Assembly: GCF_004358755.1 (NCBI RefSeq)
Contig: NZ_SMZY01000001.1
Span: 1,116,001 to 1,180,000, forward strand
DNA: 64,000 nucleotides
Reading direction: 5' to 3'
Origin: Peribacillus frigoritolerans
GTDB lineage: Bacteria; Bacillota; Bacilli; Bacillales; Bacillaceae
This document shows, piece by piece, positions 8,737-17,605 of this stretch; positions within the stretch are counted from its first letter, which is position 1, and the number at the start of each line of letters is the position of its first letter. Both the position numbers and the translations under genes were made by a program. Under the pieces are notes generated by a model. That model was not told where the DNA came from. It did not search any database and was given only the letters and a program-made list of their open reading frames with translations.

Positions 8737-9507
8737 TTGTACCAAGAAGAAAGGCTAATCTCCATTATTGACTATTTAAAAGAAAATAAACGAATAACGG
8801 CCGATCAAATATGTTCGCTTTATGATGTTTCCAAAGATACCGCGAGGCGCGATCTCGTCAAGCTGGAAGAGCAGAAACTGATTATCCGGACAAGAGGCGG
8901 GGCTATTTTGCCAAGCTCGCATACTGAAATTAAAGATTATCAAAACCGTCTCCAGACAGTTTCTTATGAAAAAGAATTAATAGGAAGAAAAGCGGCAAGT
9001 CTGATCAATGAAGGCGACAGAATCATTTTAGATGCCTCCACAACTGTCCAGGCATGTGCAGAGTTTATTGATGTGAAATATGCGGCCATTATTACGAATT
9101 CCATTAATCAGGCCGATATTTTATCAACGAAACCAGGGATTCAGATTCACCTCCTTGGAGGAGAACTTCAGAAAGAGCACCGTTTCTTATATGGATCCTC
9201 AGTGGTGGAAAAACTTTCAAAATATCAGGTTGATAAAGTATTTATAGGCGTTGTGGGCATTTCTGAGAGAGGGCTGTCCATTGCGCATGAAGAGGACGGA
9301 ATGGTCAAGCGGAAAATGATCAATCAGGCAAATCAGGTTATCGCGCTTGCAGATCATTCAAAGCTTGGTGTTACTGATTTTTTTCTTTACGCAGAACTTC
9401 ATGAAGTCGATTTGCTAATAACAGATAAAGAACCTGATAAATCATTCAGAGACCTGCTTGATAAACATAACGTTGAATTGCTTGTGGCAGAGGAGGAAAT
9501 GGAATGA
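8737..9507 (+). CDS. DeoR/GlpR-family transcriptional regulator
   Basis: The protein has about 256 residues. An N-terminal DeoR winged helix-turn-helix (ITADQICSLYDVSKDTARRD) is followed by a DeoRC sugar-phosphate-sensing domain with the usual GGAIL, ILDASTT, ITNS, LLGGELQ and IALADHSKLG segments. A TTG at 8737 is chosen because AGGTGGG (8726-8732) lies just before it and MYQEERL is the usual family N-terminus; a GTG at 8728 lies within the ribosome site. It overlaps the downstream HAD phosphatase gene as ATGA. Such pairs usually regulate sugar or sugar-phosphate metabolism; the effector cannot be told. Confidence 0.9.
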   Translation: MYQEERLISIIDYLKENKRITADQICSLYDVSKDTARRDLVKLEEQKLIIRTRGGAILPSSHTEIKDYQNRLQTVSYEKELIGRKAASLINEGDRIILDASTTVQACAEFIDVKYAAIITNSINQADILSTKPGIQIHLLGGELQKEHRFLYGSSVVEKLSKYQVDKVFIGVVGISERGLSIAHEEDGMVKRKMINQANQVIALADHSKLGVTDFFLYAELHEVDLLITDKEPDKSFRDLLDKHNVELLVAEEEME

Positions 9508-10376
9508 CAAAATTAATTGCTATAGACCTCGATGGAACATTATTAAACAGTGAGAATAAAATCAGCGAAGAAAATCTGAAAGCGATAAAAGCTGCACAAA
9601 AAGAGGGAATTGAGGTGGTTGTAGCTACTGGCAGAGCCCATTTTGATGTCAAGGAAATTTTTAAGGATACAGGCGTAAAAACATGGGTTATTGCTGCTAA
9701 TGGAGCGACGATACACAATCCAGAAGGGGCATTGTTTCATTCACAGCCTATGGAAAAGGATACAGCAGCTGAGGCTCTTCAATTTTTGGAACGCAATCAT
9801 TACTATTATGAAGTGTTCGGCCGTGATGCTATTTATACCCCGCAAAGCGGTAGAGAGCTTTTAAATATTGAAATTGACCGGATTGAAAGTGCCAATCCTG
9901 ATGCGGACCGCTCACAGCTTCTTCAGGCTGCTGAAAAACAATACAGCCAAACAGGCTTTAGGTTTGTTGAATCGTATATGGACATTTTGAATCAAACAGA
10001 GGAAATCTATAATATTCTCGCTTTTTCTTTTCACCAGGAAAAGCTGGATGCAGGCTGGGAGACATTTAAAGACACAGAAAATATCACTTTGGTTACATCA
10101 GCCGCTCATAATTTTGAAATAGAGCATGAGCTTGCTTCTAAAGGGATTGCTCTTCAGAAATTGTCTGCCCATCTTGCCATTGAACTGAAAGACACTGCAG
10201 CCATCGGTGACAGCATGAATGACAAATCAATGCTTGAAATAGCGGGAAAGAGCATTGCTATGGGTAATGCACGCCCTGAAATTAAAGCGATCTGCAGGGA
10301 TATTACTTTAACAAATGATCAGGACGGGGTAGAGCTAGCTATAAAAAGAATGATGGATGCTAAGCAGAAAGTCTGA
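9504..10376 (+). CDS. Cof-type HAD-superfamily phosphatase
   Basis: This 290-residue cytoplasmic hydrolase of the Cof/YidA-like HAD IIB group probably dephosphorylates sugar phosphates or related metabolites. Motif I is AIDLDGTLLNSENKIS with nucleophile D8 and acid D10; motif II is in VVVATGRAHFD; motif IV is AIGDSMNDKSML near residue 235. The C2 cap lies in the middle. It is coupled by a four-base overlap to the DeoR regulator, which suggests a two-gene unit that senses and removes a phosphorylated metabolite. The substrate is unknown. Confidence 0.9.
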   Translation: MTKLIAIDLDGTLLNSENKISEENLKAIKAAQKEGIEVVVATGRAHFDVKEIFKDTGVKTWVIAANGATIHNPEGALFHSQPMEKDTAAEALQFLERNHYYYEVFGRDAIYTPQSGRELLNIEIDRIESANPDADRSQLLQAAEKQYSQTGFRFVESYMDILNQTEEIYNILAFSFHQEKLDAGWETFKDTENITLVTSAAHNFEIEHELASKGIALQKLSAHLAIELKDTAAIGDSMNDKSMLEIAGKSIAMGNARPEIKAICRDITLTNDQDGVELAIKRMMDAKQKV

Positions 10377-10381
10377 CAGAG

Positions 10382-10415
10382 AAGGCCGGCCTCTTGATAA
10401 AGAGGCCGGCCTTTT
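10382..10415. terminator. bidirectional terminator between the HAD gene and the convergent acetyltransferase
   Basis: A 14-base-pair GC-rich stem (10382-10395 with 10399-10412) has a three-base loop and T-rich flanks usable in either direction. Confidence 0.9.
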
Positions 10416-10976
10416 CTAAACGTTGTAATGATCATTATTTATATAATAAACAAGATGATCTGTCCATTGGTTATTTTCATACAGAAACCCTTGACGGATG
10501 CACTCAAACTTCATCCCCACACTCTCGGCAAGCTTAACAGAAGGATGGTTATCAAGATTAATATGCGCTTCAAGACGGTGATATTTCAACTGGTCAAACG
10601 CAAGCTCGATAGCCGCTTTAACAGCTTCTTTGCCGTAGCCCATTCTCCAAAATTGATTATGGATAGTATATCCCATCCGGGCCCACTGGAAATCATCACG
10701 AATCAGAGTAGAGAAATCTACATACCCAATATGCATCCCGTCTGATGACCTGAATATACCGAAGACATATGCTTTATCTTTTTTCATGAGCTGATGGTGT
10801 TTCTCTGCGAAAGCAGCAAACCATTCTGGTGTGCACACGCTCATATCCAGTCTGCCTTCATCATATTTGTGCTGTTTCGGTCTTCTATTTATATAGGCAG
10901 ATAGCCAAGTTAAATAGTCAGTTGACTGATAAGGCCTGATGATCAGGCGGCCGGATTTAGTATAATAATTTGCCAA
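10416..10976 (-). CDS. GNAT-family N-acetyltransferase (RimJ/RimL-like)
   Basis: This 186-residue protein has the RimJ/RimL-type layout: RLIIRPYQSTDYLTWLSAY at the N-terminus, GYVDFSTLI, then MGYTIHNQFWRMGYGKEAV in the acetyl-CoA site, and LEAHINLDNHPSVKLAESVG. It should acetylate a protein N-terminus or a small-molecule amine. The start is a TTG with AGAGGGA upstream on the minus strand. It stands alone, convergent with the HAD gene. The substrate cannot be predicted. Confidence 0.85.
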   Translation of the reverse strand: MANYYTKSGRLIIRPYQSTDYLTWLSAYINRRPKQHKYDEGRLDMSVCTPEWFAAFAEKHHQLMKKDKAYVFGIFRSSDGMHIGYVDFSTLIRDDFQWARMGYTIHNQFWRMGYGKEAVKAAIELAFDQLKYHRLEAHINLDNHPSVKLAESVGMKFECIRQGFLYENNQWTDHLVYYINNDHYNV

Positions 10977-11057
10977 AGCATATCCCTCTTTCTTTTTGGC
11001 TGTTTTCGCATTGAGCCTAAACTTTAAAATTGACTTTCACTTTCCAGTGCGTTAACA

Positions 11058-12315
11058 CTACCGCTCACTTTTTAAATAAATTGGCAGAAAAATTGTGAAT
11101 GAAGTACCGGCACCAGGTTCGCTTTTCACATATATTTGTCCATTCATAGCTTTAACGATGCTGAAAGATACCATCATTCCAAGACCGGTTCCGTTTGATT
11201 TAGTAGAGAAATAAGGCTCCCCAAGTCTCAGCACCTGATCTTCAGTCATACCTTTACCGTGGTCAGATATTACGATTTTGATGCTGGAGTGATCCTTTGA
11301 TGTTGAAACTTCGATTGATCCCCCAGCTGAATAAGACTCGATTCCATTTTTGAGTATATTAATCAGTGATTGTTTAAGTTTTAACGGATCTCCAAGGACA
11401 AAAATGTTTTCAGAGCTGAAGCTTTCCTTAAACTGGACGTTTTCCATTTGCGCCAGAGGAGTCAAGACGTTGATGCAGTTTCTGAGCTCTGAATGAATAT
11501 CGATTGAATGATTATCTTCAGCTTCTGGCCTTGCGAAAGTCAAGTAATCTTTGATTATGTTTGTGGCACGGTCTAACTCATTTAATGAGATTTCTATGTA
11601 TTTTTCCTTTTTTTTCTGGCTGATATCTTCTTCCCGCAAAAGCTGCAGAAATCCTTTTGTTGTTGTCAGAGGGTTGCGGACTTCATGAGAAATGCTTGCT
11701 GCCAGGTGACTGACTACTTCCAGTTTCTCGGCTTTAATGACTCTTTTCAGCAAATTGAAGTTCTGGACAATCGTTTCAAACAGGATAGTCCCGACGATTG
11801 CGGCAAATATGTGCAGAACAAATAGTTCAGCGTACATTTGAGGCTCAAAGAATGATCCATAAACCATTTCAATATGCAGAATCGAAAATAGTAAAGAAGC
11901 AAGAACAATGACAACGACAAGAATTAATTTATTCCTCAATCTGCTTTTTAAATAATAGGATGAAAGCATCGGCACGATGAGAACCAGGATACCTGCCATC
12001 ACTAATGTCGGGTAGATGCCGTCCCCCCCCGAGTGCCAGCCGGGTTACGATCGTAACCGCAAATAAAAAGAATCCAAGACGATACCCTCCGTAAAGCAAT
12101 CCCATAACAAAGGGGATGCGCCTGAAGTCAAAGAAAAAATCATTCTCAATCATAAACGGATACAGCATGCTCAAAATGATCGCAAGTGCAGGCAAAAAAG
12201 CAAAGAGCCATTTATTCATTTTTTTATTTGTTTCTTTTCTCATGTATAAAAGCTGTATAATCAACAGAGGGGATAATACGAGTAAAAAATTGAGTAATAC
12301 ATCCTTCATTTCCAT
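11058..12315 (-). pseudogene. KinB-like membrane histidine kinase, split by a one-base frameshift
   Basis: Read on the minus strand, 12315 down to about 12030 encodes membrane segments of the 5TM-5TMR_LYT type (FRRIPFVMGLLYGGYRLG). The frame then runs on to a stop at 11929. A second open frame (to 11058, first possible start 12002) continues with more membrane helices and a complete kinase: SHEVRNPLTTTKGFLQLL H-box, ILKNGIES N-box, SDHGKGM and NGTGLGMMV G-boxes. Removing one G from the G8 run (12023-12030) joins the frames as LALGGDGIYPTLVMAGIL and gives about 418 residues, the length of KinB-type sporulation kinases. It is either a recent frameshift, a slippery tract, or a sequencing error. 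Confidence 0.85.
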
Positions 12316-12348
12316 GCAGTCCCCACCTTATAAGCAAAAATAGTAGTA

Positions 12349-12418
12349 AAGCGCAAGCACCTCGGCCGGCTCCGACAGGCGAATCCGTTTTGCCGATGAA
12401 TAAGGCGCTGGAGATAGA
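12349..12418. repeat. degenerate copy of a dispersed Bacillaceae palindromic repeat
   Basis: The stretch begins AAGCGCAAGCACC, contains CTCCGACAGGC, and ends GGCGCTGGAGATAG, with AGCGC (12350-12354) complementary to GCGCT (12405-12409). From memory this resembles an intergenic repeat scattered in many Bacillus genomes (AAGCG...CCCCGACA...GGCGCTGGAG). It lies between the divergent kinase and acetyltransferase genes. Recognition by eye only. Confidence 0.5.
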
Positions 12419-12498
12419 AAAACGATCAGAAAAAGTTAATAATCCTGCGAACTAAAAAACTTCTCTATTAAAATATATATCAAATTAACTAGAGAATG

Positions 12499-12512
12499 TT
12501 AGAATATTCTAA
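12499..12512. promoter_or_regulatory. perfect palindrome TTAGAATATTCTAA upstream of an acetyltransferase
   Basis: This 14-base perfect inverted repeat lies 33 bases before the next start codon in an AT-rich stretch. It could be an operator, but palindromes of A/T-rich composition also arise by chance. Confidence 0.35.
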
Positions 12513-12544
12513 AAGACTTCATTTTTTTTGTCAGGAGAAGCGAA

Positions 12545-13348
12545 ATGAGCAATCAGCACATACAAATTAAATTAATAGATAAAAAAGAATACGATCATGC
12601 AGCTGAATTTTTACAGACCGATATAGAATTGAATGCATTGATTATCGAGGACTTGTCAGAAGAACATATGATGGTTTACGGAAGTTATCTGAATATGCAA
12701 TTGAATGCCCTATTAATGATCTATCCTGAAAAAATTTATTACTACAGTCCTGTCATCAATCTCCCATTAACTGAATTTGCATCTATTATTCAGGAAACTG
12801 GCATCCGCAAAATTGTCGGGAAAAAAGAATTGATTGATGAGTTTAAACATCACTTTCAAATGGATCTTGAGAGTGATTCGTTCTTGCTCAAGTATGGAGG
12901 AAGCAATGATTTTCAGCCAAGCAAGGATGTAAAAGTGATTACCAGTCTCGAAGAATGCCGAAAACTTTATGATTTGTTCATGCAGGTCGATGAATATAAA
13001 ATGGTTGGCCCAAATGAAGACTTCTTTGCAAATGATCACTATCAAAACATAGAAGCAGGAAAATTGAAAGTTTTATACAAGGCTGAAGATGGAAAAATGG
13101 TTTCGACAGCAGGCGTATTTATTGAAAGCAGCCGCACTGCCATTATAGCTGGTGTAGCTACGCCTCACGCGCATCGGCGAAAAGGATATGCCTCTGAAAT
13201 GATACGTGCCATTTGCCATGAGCTTTCAGCTGAAGAAAGGGCCATTTATTTGTTTTATAACAATCCGGATGCGGGGAATCTTTATAAACAGCTTGGATTT
13301 TATGAAGCAGCAAAATGGAAAGTCCTTGGAATAGCTGCAAAGACTTAA
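12545..13348 (+). CDS. GNAT-family N-acetyltransferase
   Basis: The protein has 267 residues. The N-terminal half (about 1-120) is a degenerate GNAT-like or accessory region and the C-terminal half a functional-looking GNAT domain with IAGVATPHAHRRKGYASEMI as the acetyl-CoA loop and LFYNNPDAGNLYKQLGFYE near the end, typical of FR47-like acetyltransferases. The ATG follows TCAGGAGAAG. It is monocistronic, preceding the cobalamin riboswitch. The substrate is unknown. Confidence 0.85.
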   Translation: MSNQHIQIKLIDKKEYDHAAEFLQTDIELNALIIEDLSEEHMMVYGSYLNMQLNALLMIYPEKIYYYSPVINLPLTEFASIIQETGIRKIVGKKELIDEFKHHFQMDLESDSFLLKYGGSNDFQPSKDVKVITSLEECRKLYDLFMQVDEYKMVGPNEDFFANDHYQNIEAGKLKVLYKAEDGKMVSTAGVFIESSRTAIIAGVATPHAHRRKGYASEMIRAICHELSAEERAIYLFYNNPDAGNLYKQLGFYEAAKWKVLGIAAKT

Positions 13349-13394
13349 GATAATACTTGCATGAAAACAAAACTTCAGCTATGCTTAAAAACAA

Positions 13395-13422
13395 TTGTTG
13401 CTTAATTTAAAAAATTTAATAT
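13395..13422 (+). promoter_or_regulatory. candidate promoter of the metE leader
   Basis: TTGTTG (13395-13400) and TAATAT (13417-13422) with 16 bases between them place a start of transcription just before the riboswitch P1 stem. The match is modest. Confidence 0.45.
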
Positions 13423-13430
13423 TTTCAAGC

Positions 13431-13617
13431 GATAGGTGCTAATGGCAAGAGTATATTTCTGCCTTAGCTTAAAAGGGAAGCTCGGTGAAAATCCGACGCG
13501 GTCGCGCCACTGTAATGGGGAGAATTCTATAAAGACCCACTGTTTTTCAAATGAAAAATGGGAAGGGAATAGAATACAATGAACCTGAGTCAGGAGACCT
13601 GCCTATCGTATGCACTT
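13431..13617 (+). ncRNA. cobalamin (AdoCbl) riboswitch controlling metE
   Basis: The conserved core is visible in order: GATAGGTGCTAATGGCAAGA, TTAAAAGGGAAGCTCGGTGA, AAATCCGACGCGGTCGC, the B12 box GCCACTGTAAT (13506-13516), and TGAGTCAGGAGACCTGCC. The outer stem P1 pairs GATAGG (13431-13436) with CCTATC (13612-13617). It precedes an intrinsic terminator (13698-13726) and the B12-independent methionine synthase gene. The expected logic is that bound cobalamin promotes termination, so metE is made only when B12 is scarce. Confidence 0.95.
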
Positions 13618-13697
13618 CATGCCTACGCGAAATAGGGAGGGTGATGCGATATGTTGAAACCTGTCTTGTGTCTCAACTCAAGTTAACTTTGTCCATC

Positions 13698-13726
13698 AAA
13701 CTCTCTTTATGCAAGAGAGTTTTTTT
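13698..13726 (+). terminator. riboswitch-controlled terminator before metE
   Basis: AACTCTCT (13699-13706) pairs with AGAGAGTT (13714-13721), followed by T residues to 13726. It ends about 45 bases before the metE start and is the likely expression platform of the cobalamin riboswitch. I did not identify the competing antiterminator with certainty. Confidence 0.85.
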
Positions 13727-13770
13727 CATGAACAGAAAGTTGAGAGATGATAAGAAACGGGGGAACAGCA

Positions 13771-16050
13771 ATGACCATTAAAAATTCAAACTTAGGTTAT
13801 CCGAGAATCGGAGAAAAAAGAGAGTGGAAAAAGACGCTGGAATCGTTTTGGAAAGGCGATATAACAGAACAGCAATTTGAAGAGCAGATGAAACAGATCA
13901 GATTGTCTCATTTGCAAAAGCAGCTGGATAAAGGAATTGATCTTATACAGATTGGTGACTTCAGCTATTATGATCATATTTTGGATACAGCCGTTTTGTT
14001 TGGCCTCCTGCCTGAGAGGTTCTGGAAGCAGGATGCTGATTCCCTTCAGACCTATTTTGATATTGCAAGAGGCAGCAGAGATCAAGTGGCGGCTGAAATG
14101 ACAAAATGGTTTAACACGAATTATCATTATCTTGTACCTGAACTGGGTCAAGCAGAGCCAAGACTGACCAAAAACCGGCTTTTGAATCTCTATCATGAAG
14201 CAAAAGAAGAGCTTGGCATAAACGGCAAGCCTGTTCTTGTCGGTCCGCTTACCTTAATTGCTTTATCAAAAGGGGAAAATAAAGACCAAGTCCTTCAGAA
14301 ATTAATTCCTTTGTATGTTCAAGTGCTGCAGGAGCTTGCAGATGCAGGCGCTGAGTGGATACAGATTGATGAACCGTTGTTCGTGACATCGGATGCAGAT
14401 GATGCATTATTTTTAAAGGCTAAAGAAATTTATGGAACTATCAAAAGAGAAACCGTAAATACGAAGCTGCTGATTCAAACTTATTTTGAAAGTGTTGAAC
14501 AATACGACCACCTAGTCAGCCTTCCAGTGGATGGTATTGGACTAGATTTCGTATACGACAGCGGGAAATCCCTTCAAAAGCTCCAAACTGCAGGATTCCC
14601 AAGGGATAAAGTTCTCGCTGCAGGGGTCATAGATGGACGGAATGTGTGGAAGGCAAATCTCCAAAAGACCGTAAAGCTTGTCAACACCATCCTTGAAGCT
14701 GTAGACCGGGACAGGCTGATTCTTCAGCCTTCATGCAGTCTCATTCATGTGCCGGTGACGGCAGAAAATGAAAAGAAGTTAGATCCGCTTGTAAAGGGCG
14801 CACTATCTTTTGCGGATGAAAAGCTTGAAGAGCTAAGCCTGTTGACGAAATTTTTCAACTTTGAAGCTGAAGAAGGGGCGCTTAAAGAATATGATTCAGC
14901 AGCTGATCAATTATCAACTTCAAAGCTCAGAAATCAAAGCGCAGTTCACGATGCGATGAAGCAGCTGGATTCCTTTTCAACAGTTAGACCGGAAGCCGGT
15001 CTGCGGAGAAAACTGCAAAACAAACGGTTCAGCCTTCCATTGCTGCCTACAACAACCATCGGCAGCTTTCCGCAAACAAAAGAGGTTCGGGCACAGCGGC
15101 TTAAATGGAAAAAAGGCGAACTGACAGAACAGCAATACACTGCATATATAGAAGAAGAAATAAAAAAATGGATTGACATCCAGGAAAGTCTGGAGCTTGA
15201 TGTTCTCGTACATGGAGAATTTGAAAGAACGGACATGGTCGAATTCTTTGGGGATAAATTAACCGGAATTGCGATTACAACTTTTGGCTGGGTACAATCC
15301 TATGGCTCGCGCTGCGTCAGACCGCCGGTTATTTATGGAGATGTATTACTTGAGGAGGCTATGACAGTAAAAGAATCGGTTTTTGCCCAAAGTCTTTCTG
15401 AAAAACCTGTAAAAGGAATGCTGACAGGTCCTGTTACCATTTTAAACTGGTCTTTTGTTCGAAATGATCTGCCAAAATCAACTGTCCTTCATCAATTATC
15501 ACTCAGCATCCGCAAAGAAGTCCAAGCGCTTGAACAGGCTGGCATTGCGATGATACAAGTAGATGAACCTGCACTGCGGGAAGGTCTCCCGCTAAAATCA
15601 GAGAAATGGAATGAATATTTAGCAGATGCGGTGACAGCATTTAAACGGTCAACTGCTTCCGTGCAGCCGGATACACAAATTCATACGCATATGTGCTATT
15701 CGAATTTTGAAGATATAATCGAAGCTATTGATGCACTGGATGCAGATGTCATTTCAATTGAAACATCAAGAAGTCACGGTGAACTCATTCATTCCTTTGA
15801 GAAATATTCATACGAAAAAGGGATCGGATTAGGTGTATATGACATTCATAGCCCAAGAATCCCGACAAAAGACGAGCTCGTTCTGAACATTGAAAGAGCC
15901 CTGCAAGTATTAGACCCCGAACTCTTTTGGGTCAACCCTGACTGCGGGCTGAAAACAAGAGGAGTATCTGAAACAGTTGAAGCATTAAAAGTGATGGTGG
16001 CAGCGGCTAAAAGCTGCAGAGAAAAAGCACGCCAAGAGACTTCTGTATAA
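13771..16050 (+). CDS. metE: cobalamin-independent methionine synthase
   Basis: MetE transfers the methyl group of 5-methyltetrahydropteroyltri-L-glutamate to homocysteine in the last step of methionine synthesis. The protein has 759 residues, the normal length, with N-terminal and C-terminal barrels. The zinc ligands are visible: H640 and C642 in HTHMCYSNFED, C725 in NPDCGLKTRG, and a Glu in ISIETSRSHGE. The ATG at 13771 gives the family N-terminus (NSNLGYPRIG) and has GGGGGAA upstream; an in-frame start at 13747 is less likely. The leader holds a cobalamin riboswitch and terminator, so the cell probably also has the B12-dependent MetH. Confidence 0.97.
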   Translation: MTIKNSNLGYPRIGEKREWKKTLESFWKGDITEQQFEEQMKQIRLSHLQKQLDKGIDLIQIGDFSYYDHILDTAVLFGLLPERFWKQDADSLQTYFDIARGSRDQVAAEMTKWFNTNYHYLVPELGQAEPRLTKNRLLNLYHEAKEELGINGKPVLVGPLTLIALSKGENKDQVLQKLIPLYVQVLQELADAGAEWIQIDEPLFVTSDADDALFLKAKEIYGTIKRETVNTKLLIQTYFESVEQYDHLVSLPVDGIGLDFVYDSGKSLQKLQTAGFPRDKVLAAGVIDGRNVWKANLQKTVKLVNTILEAVDRDRLILQPSCSLIHVPVTAENEKKLDPLVKGALSFADEKLEELSLLTKFFNFEAEEGALKEYDSAADQLSTSKLRNQSAVHDAMKQLDSFSTVRPEAGLRRKLQNKRFSLPLLPTTTIGSFPQTKEVRAQRLKWKKGELTEQQYTAYIEEEIKKWIDIQESLELDVLVHGEFERTDMVEFFGDKLTGIAITTFGWVQSYGSRCVRPPVIYGDVLLEEAMTVKESVFAQSLSEKPVKGMLTGPVTILNWSFVRNDLPKSTVLHQLSLSIRKEVQALEQAGIAMIQVDEPALREGLPLKSEKWNEYLADAVTAFKRSTASVQPDTQIHTHMCYSNFEDIIEAIDALDADVISIETSRSHGELIHSFEKYSYEKGIGLGVYDIHSPRIPTKDELVLNIERALQVLDPELFWVNPDCGLKTRGVSETVEALKVMVAAAKSCREKARQETSV

Positions 16051-16070
16051 GGATTTCCGGTTAAACACAA

Positions 16071-16104
16071 AACAAGCCTGTTCCTAAAAGGGAACAGGCT
16101 TGTT
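16071..16104. terminator. bidirectional terminator between metE and the peptide transporter
   Basis: A 14-base-pair stem (AACAAGCCTGTTCC 16071-16084 with 16091-16104) has a six-base loop. The flanks are less T-rich than usual. Confidence 0.8.
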
Positions 16105-16111
16105 CGGCGTA

Positions 16112-17605
16112 TTAGCGGACACCCTTCATGTAACTTTGAATTTTAGGAGAAAGAATGAGCATAAGAACTCCTAAAAGGACTGCAATACCGCCAATGATTC
16201 CAAAATAGAGAATTTCAGTTTCTGGTTTATAGAATCGGACAATTTGAGCATTGATTGCTTGAGCTGATGCACTAGTCAGGAACCAAAGACTCATAGTCTG
16301 GGCTGAGAATGCAGCTGGAGCAAGCTTTGTTGTTGTAGATAACCCGACAGGCGACAGACAAAGCTCTCCAAGTACAACAAGGAAGAAGCTAAGGATCAGC
16401 CAAATCGGATTAGCAAGTGAATCCGTTCCATTTACGTAAGCAGGAATAATCATAATCAGGAATGATAAACCGGCAAAGAACAAACCAAATGCGAATTTTT
16501 TCGATGTAGATGGCTGTCTGTTGCCAAGTTTGACCCAAAGCCATGCAAACACAGGTGCAAAGAAGACAACAAATAATGGATTTAACGATTGAAATAATGA
16601 TGATGGAATTTCAAAACCGCCAAATGTCAGGTCTGTTCGTTTATCTGCATAAGCTCCAAGGATGGTCGCACCCTGTTCTTGGATTGCCCAGAAAACCATT
16701 GCCGCAATGAAAAGCGGAATATAGGCAATCAGTCGTGAACGTTCAACATCAGTTGACTTGGGACTGCGGTACATCACGGTGAAGTAAACAATTGGAATTA
16801 AGATTCCTAAAATACTGATTAAGAAAGTGAATTTTGCAATCGTCAGATAGCCTGTTGTGATTGAAATAGCTCCTAAAATTCCGATAACAGCTAAACCAAT
16901 AGCCAATCTTCCGAAAACTTTATTTCTTTCAGCCGGAGTAAGAGGGTTTGGGACTGCTGTTCCCGCTAATCCAAGATTTTTCTTTTTTGTCAGTACGAAG
17001 ACGATTAATCCTAAAGCCATACCGATTGCAGCAAGACCAAATCCTAAATGGAAATTGTATTTTTGACCTACAGTACCAACGATAATTGGTGCAAGCAAAC
17101 CGCCTAAGTTGATTCCCATATAGAAAATACTGAATCCTGAATCACGGCGATTATCTTCTTTGCTGTATAGATCACCCACAATATTCGAAATATTTGGCTT
17201 GAGCAATCCAGTACCGATTACAATGAAGAACATCGAAACGAAAAACGCTGCAATGCTTCCAGGGAAAGCAAGAATAATATGACCGAGCATAATAAGGACT
17301 CCGCCATAAAAAACGGTCCGTGCATTTCCAAGCAATCTGTCGGAAATCCAGCCTCCGATGATTCCGGACATATAAACGAGGGAACCATAGATGGACATAA
17401 TGGAAAGAGCAGTAGTCTGATCAAGCCCAAGTCCGCCATCTTTCATAGAATAATACATATAATACAGAAGAATAGCTCTCATCCCATAATAAGAAAAACG
17501 CTCCCAGAATTCTGTGAAGAACAGGGTGAATAATCCTTTAGGATGACCGAAAAAACCATGTTGCGGTACACTTTGTACAATTTTGTCTTTGTCAATTGAT
17601 GACAT
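16112..17605 (-). CDS. POT-family proton-dependent di-/tripeptide transporter
   Basis: This 497-residue MFS-type membrane protein has the POT/PTR signature FTEFWERFSYYGMRAILLYY in helix 1, and GGWISDRLLGNARTVFYGG, FSIFYMGINLGGLLAP and a large set of hydrophobic segments consistent with 12 to 14 helices. It couples di- and tripeptide uptake to proton entry (DtpT-like). The ATG is preceded by AAAAGGAGG. It is monocistronic, convergent with metE and divergent from a TetR regulator across a 384-base spacer. Confidence 0.92.
   Translation of the reverse strand: MSSIDKDKIVQSVPQHGFFGHPKGLFTLFFTEFWERFSYYGMRAILLYYMYYSMKDGGLGLDQTTALSIMSIYGSLVYMSGIIGGWISDRLLGNARTVFYGGVLIMLGHIILAFPGSIAAFFVSMFFIVIGTGLLKPNISNIVGDLYSKEDNRRDSGFSIFYMGINLGGLLAPIIVGTVGQKYNFHLGFGLAAIGMALGLIVFVLTKKKNLGLAGTAVPNPLTPAERNKVFGRLAIGLAVIGILGAISITTGYLTIAKFTFLISILGILIPIVYFTVMYRSPKSTDVERSRLIAYIPLFIAAMVFWAIQEQGATILGAYADKRTDLTFGGFEIPSSLFQSLNPLFVVFFAPVFAWLWVKLGNRQPSTSKKFAFGLFFAGLSFLIMIIPAYVNGTDSLANPIWLILSFFLVVLGELCLSPVGLSTTTKLAPAAFSAQTMSLWFLTSASAQAINAQIVRFYKPETEILYFGIIGGIAVLLGVLMLILSPKIQSYMKGVR

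Noticed and set aside
11929-12315. Separate 128-residue membrane-protein gene
   Set aside because: Only the part before the G8 tract is conserved-looking; the tail after it is out of frame. It is the 5' part of the frameshifted kinase.
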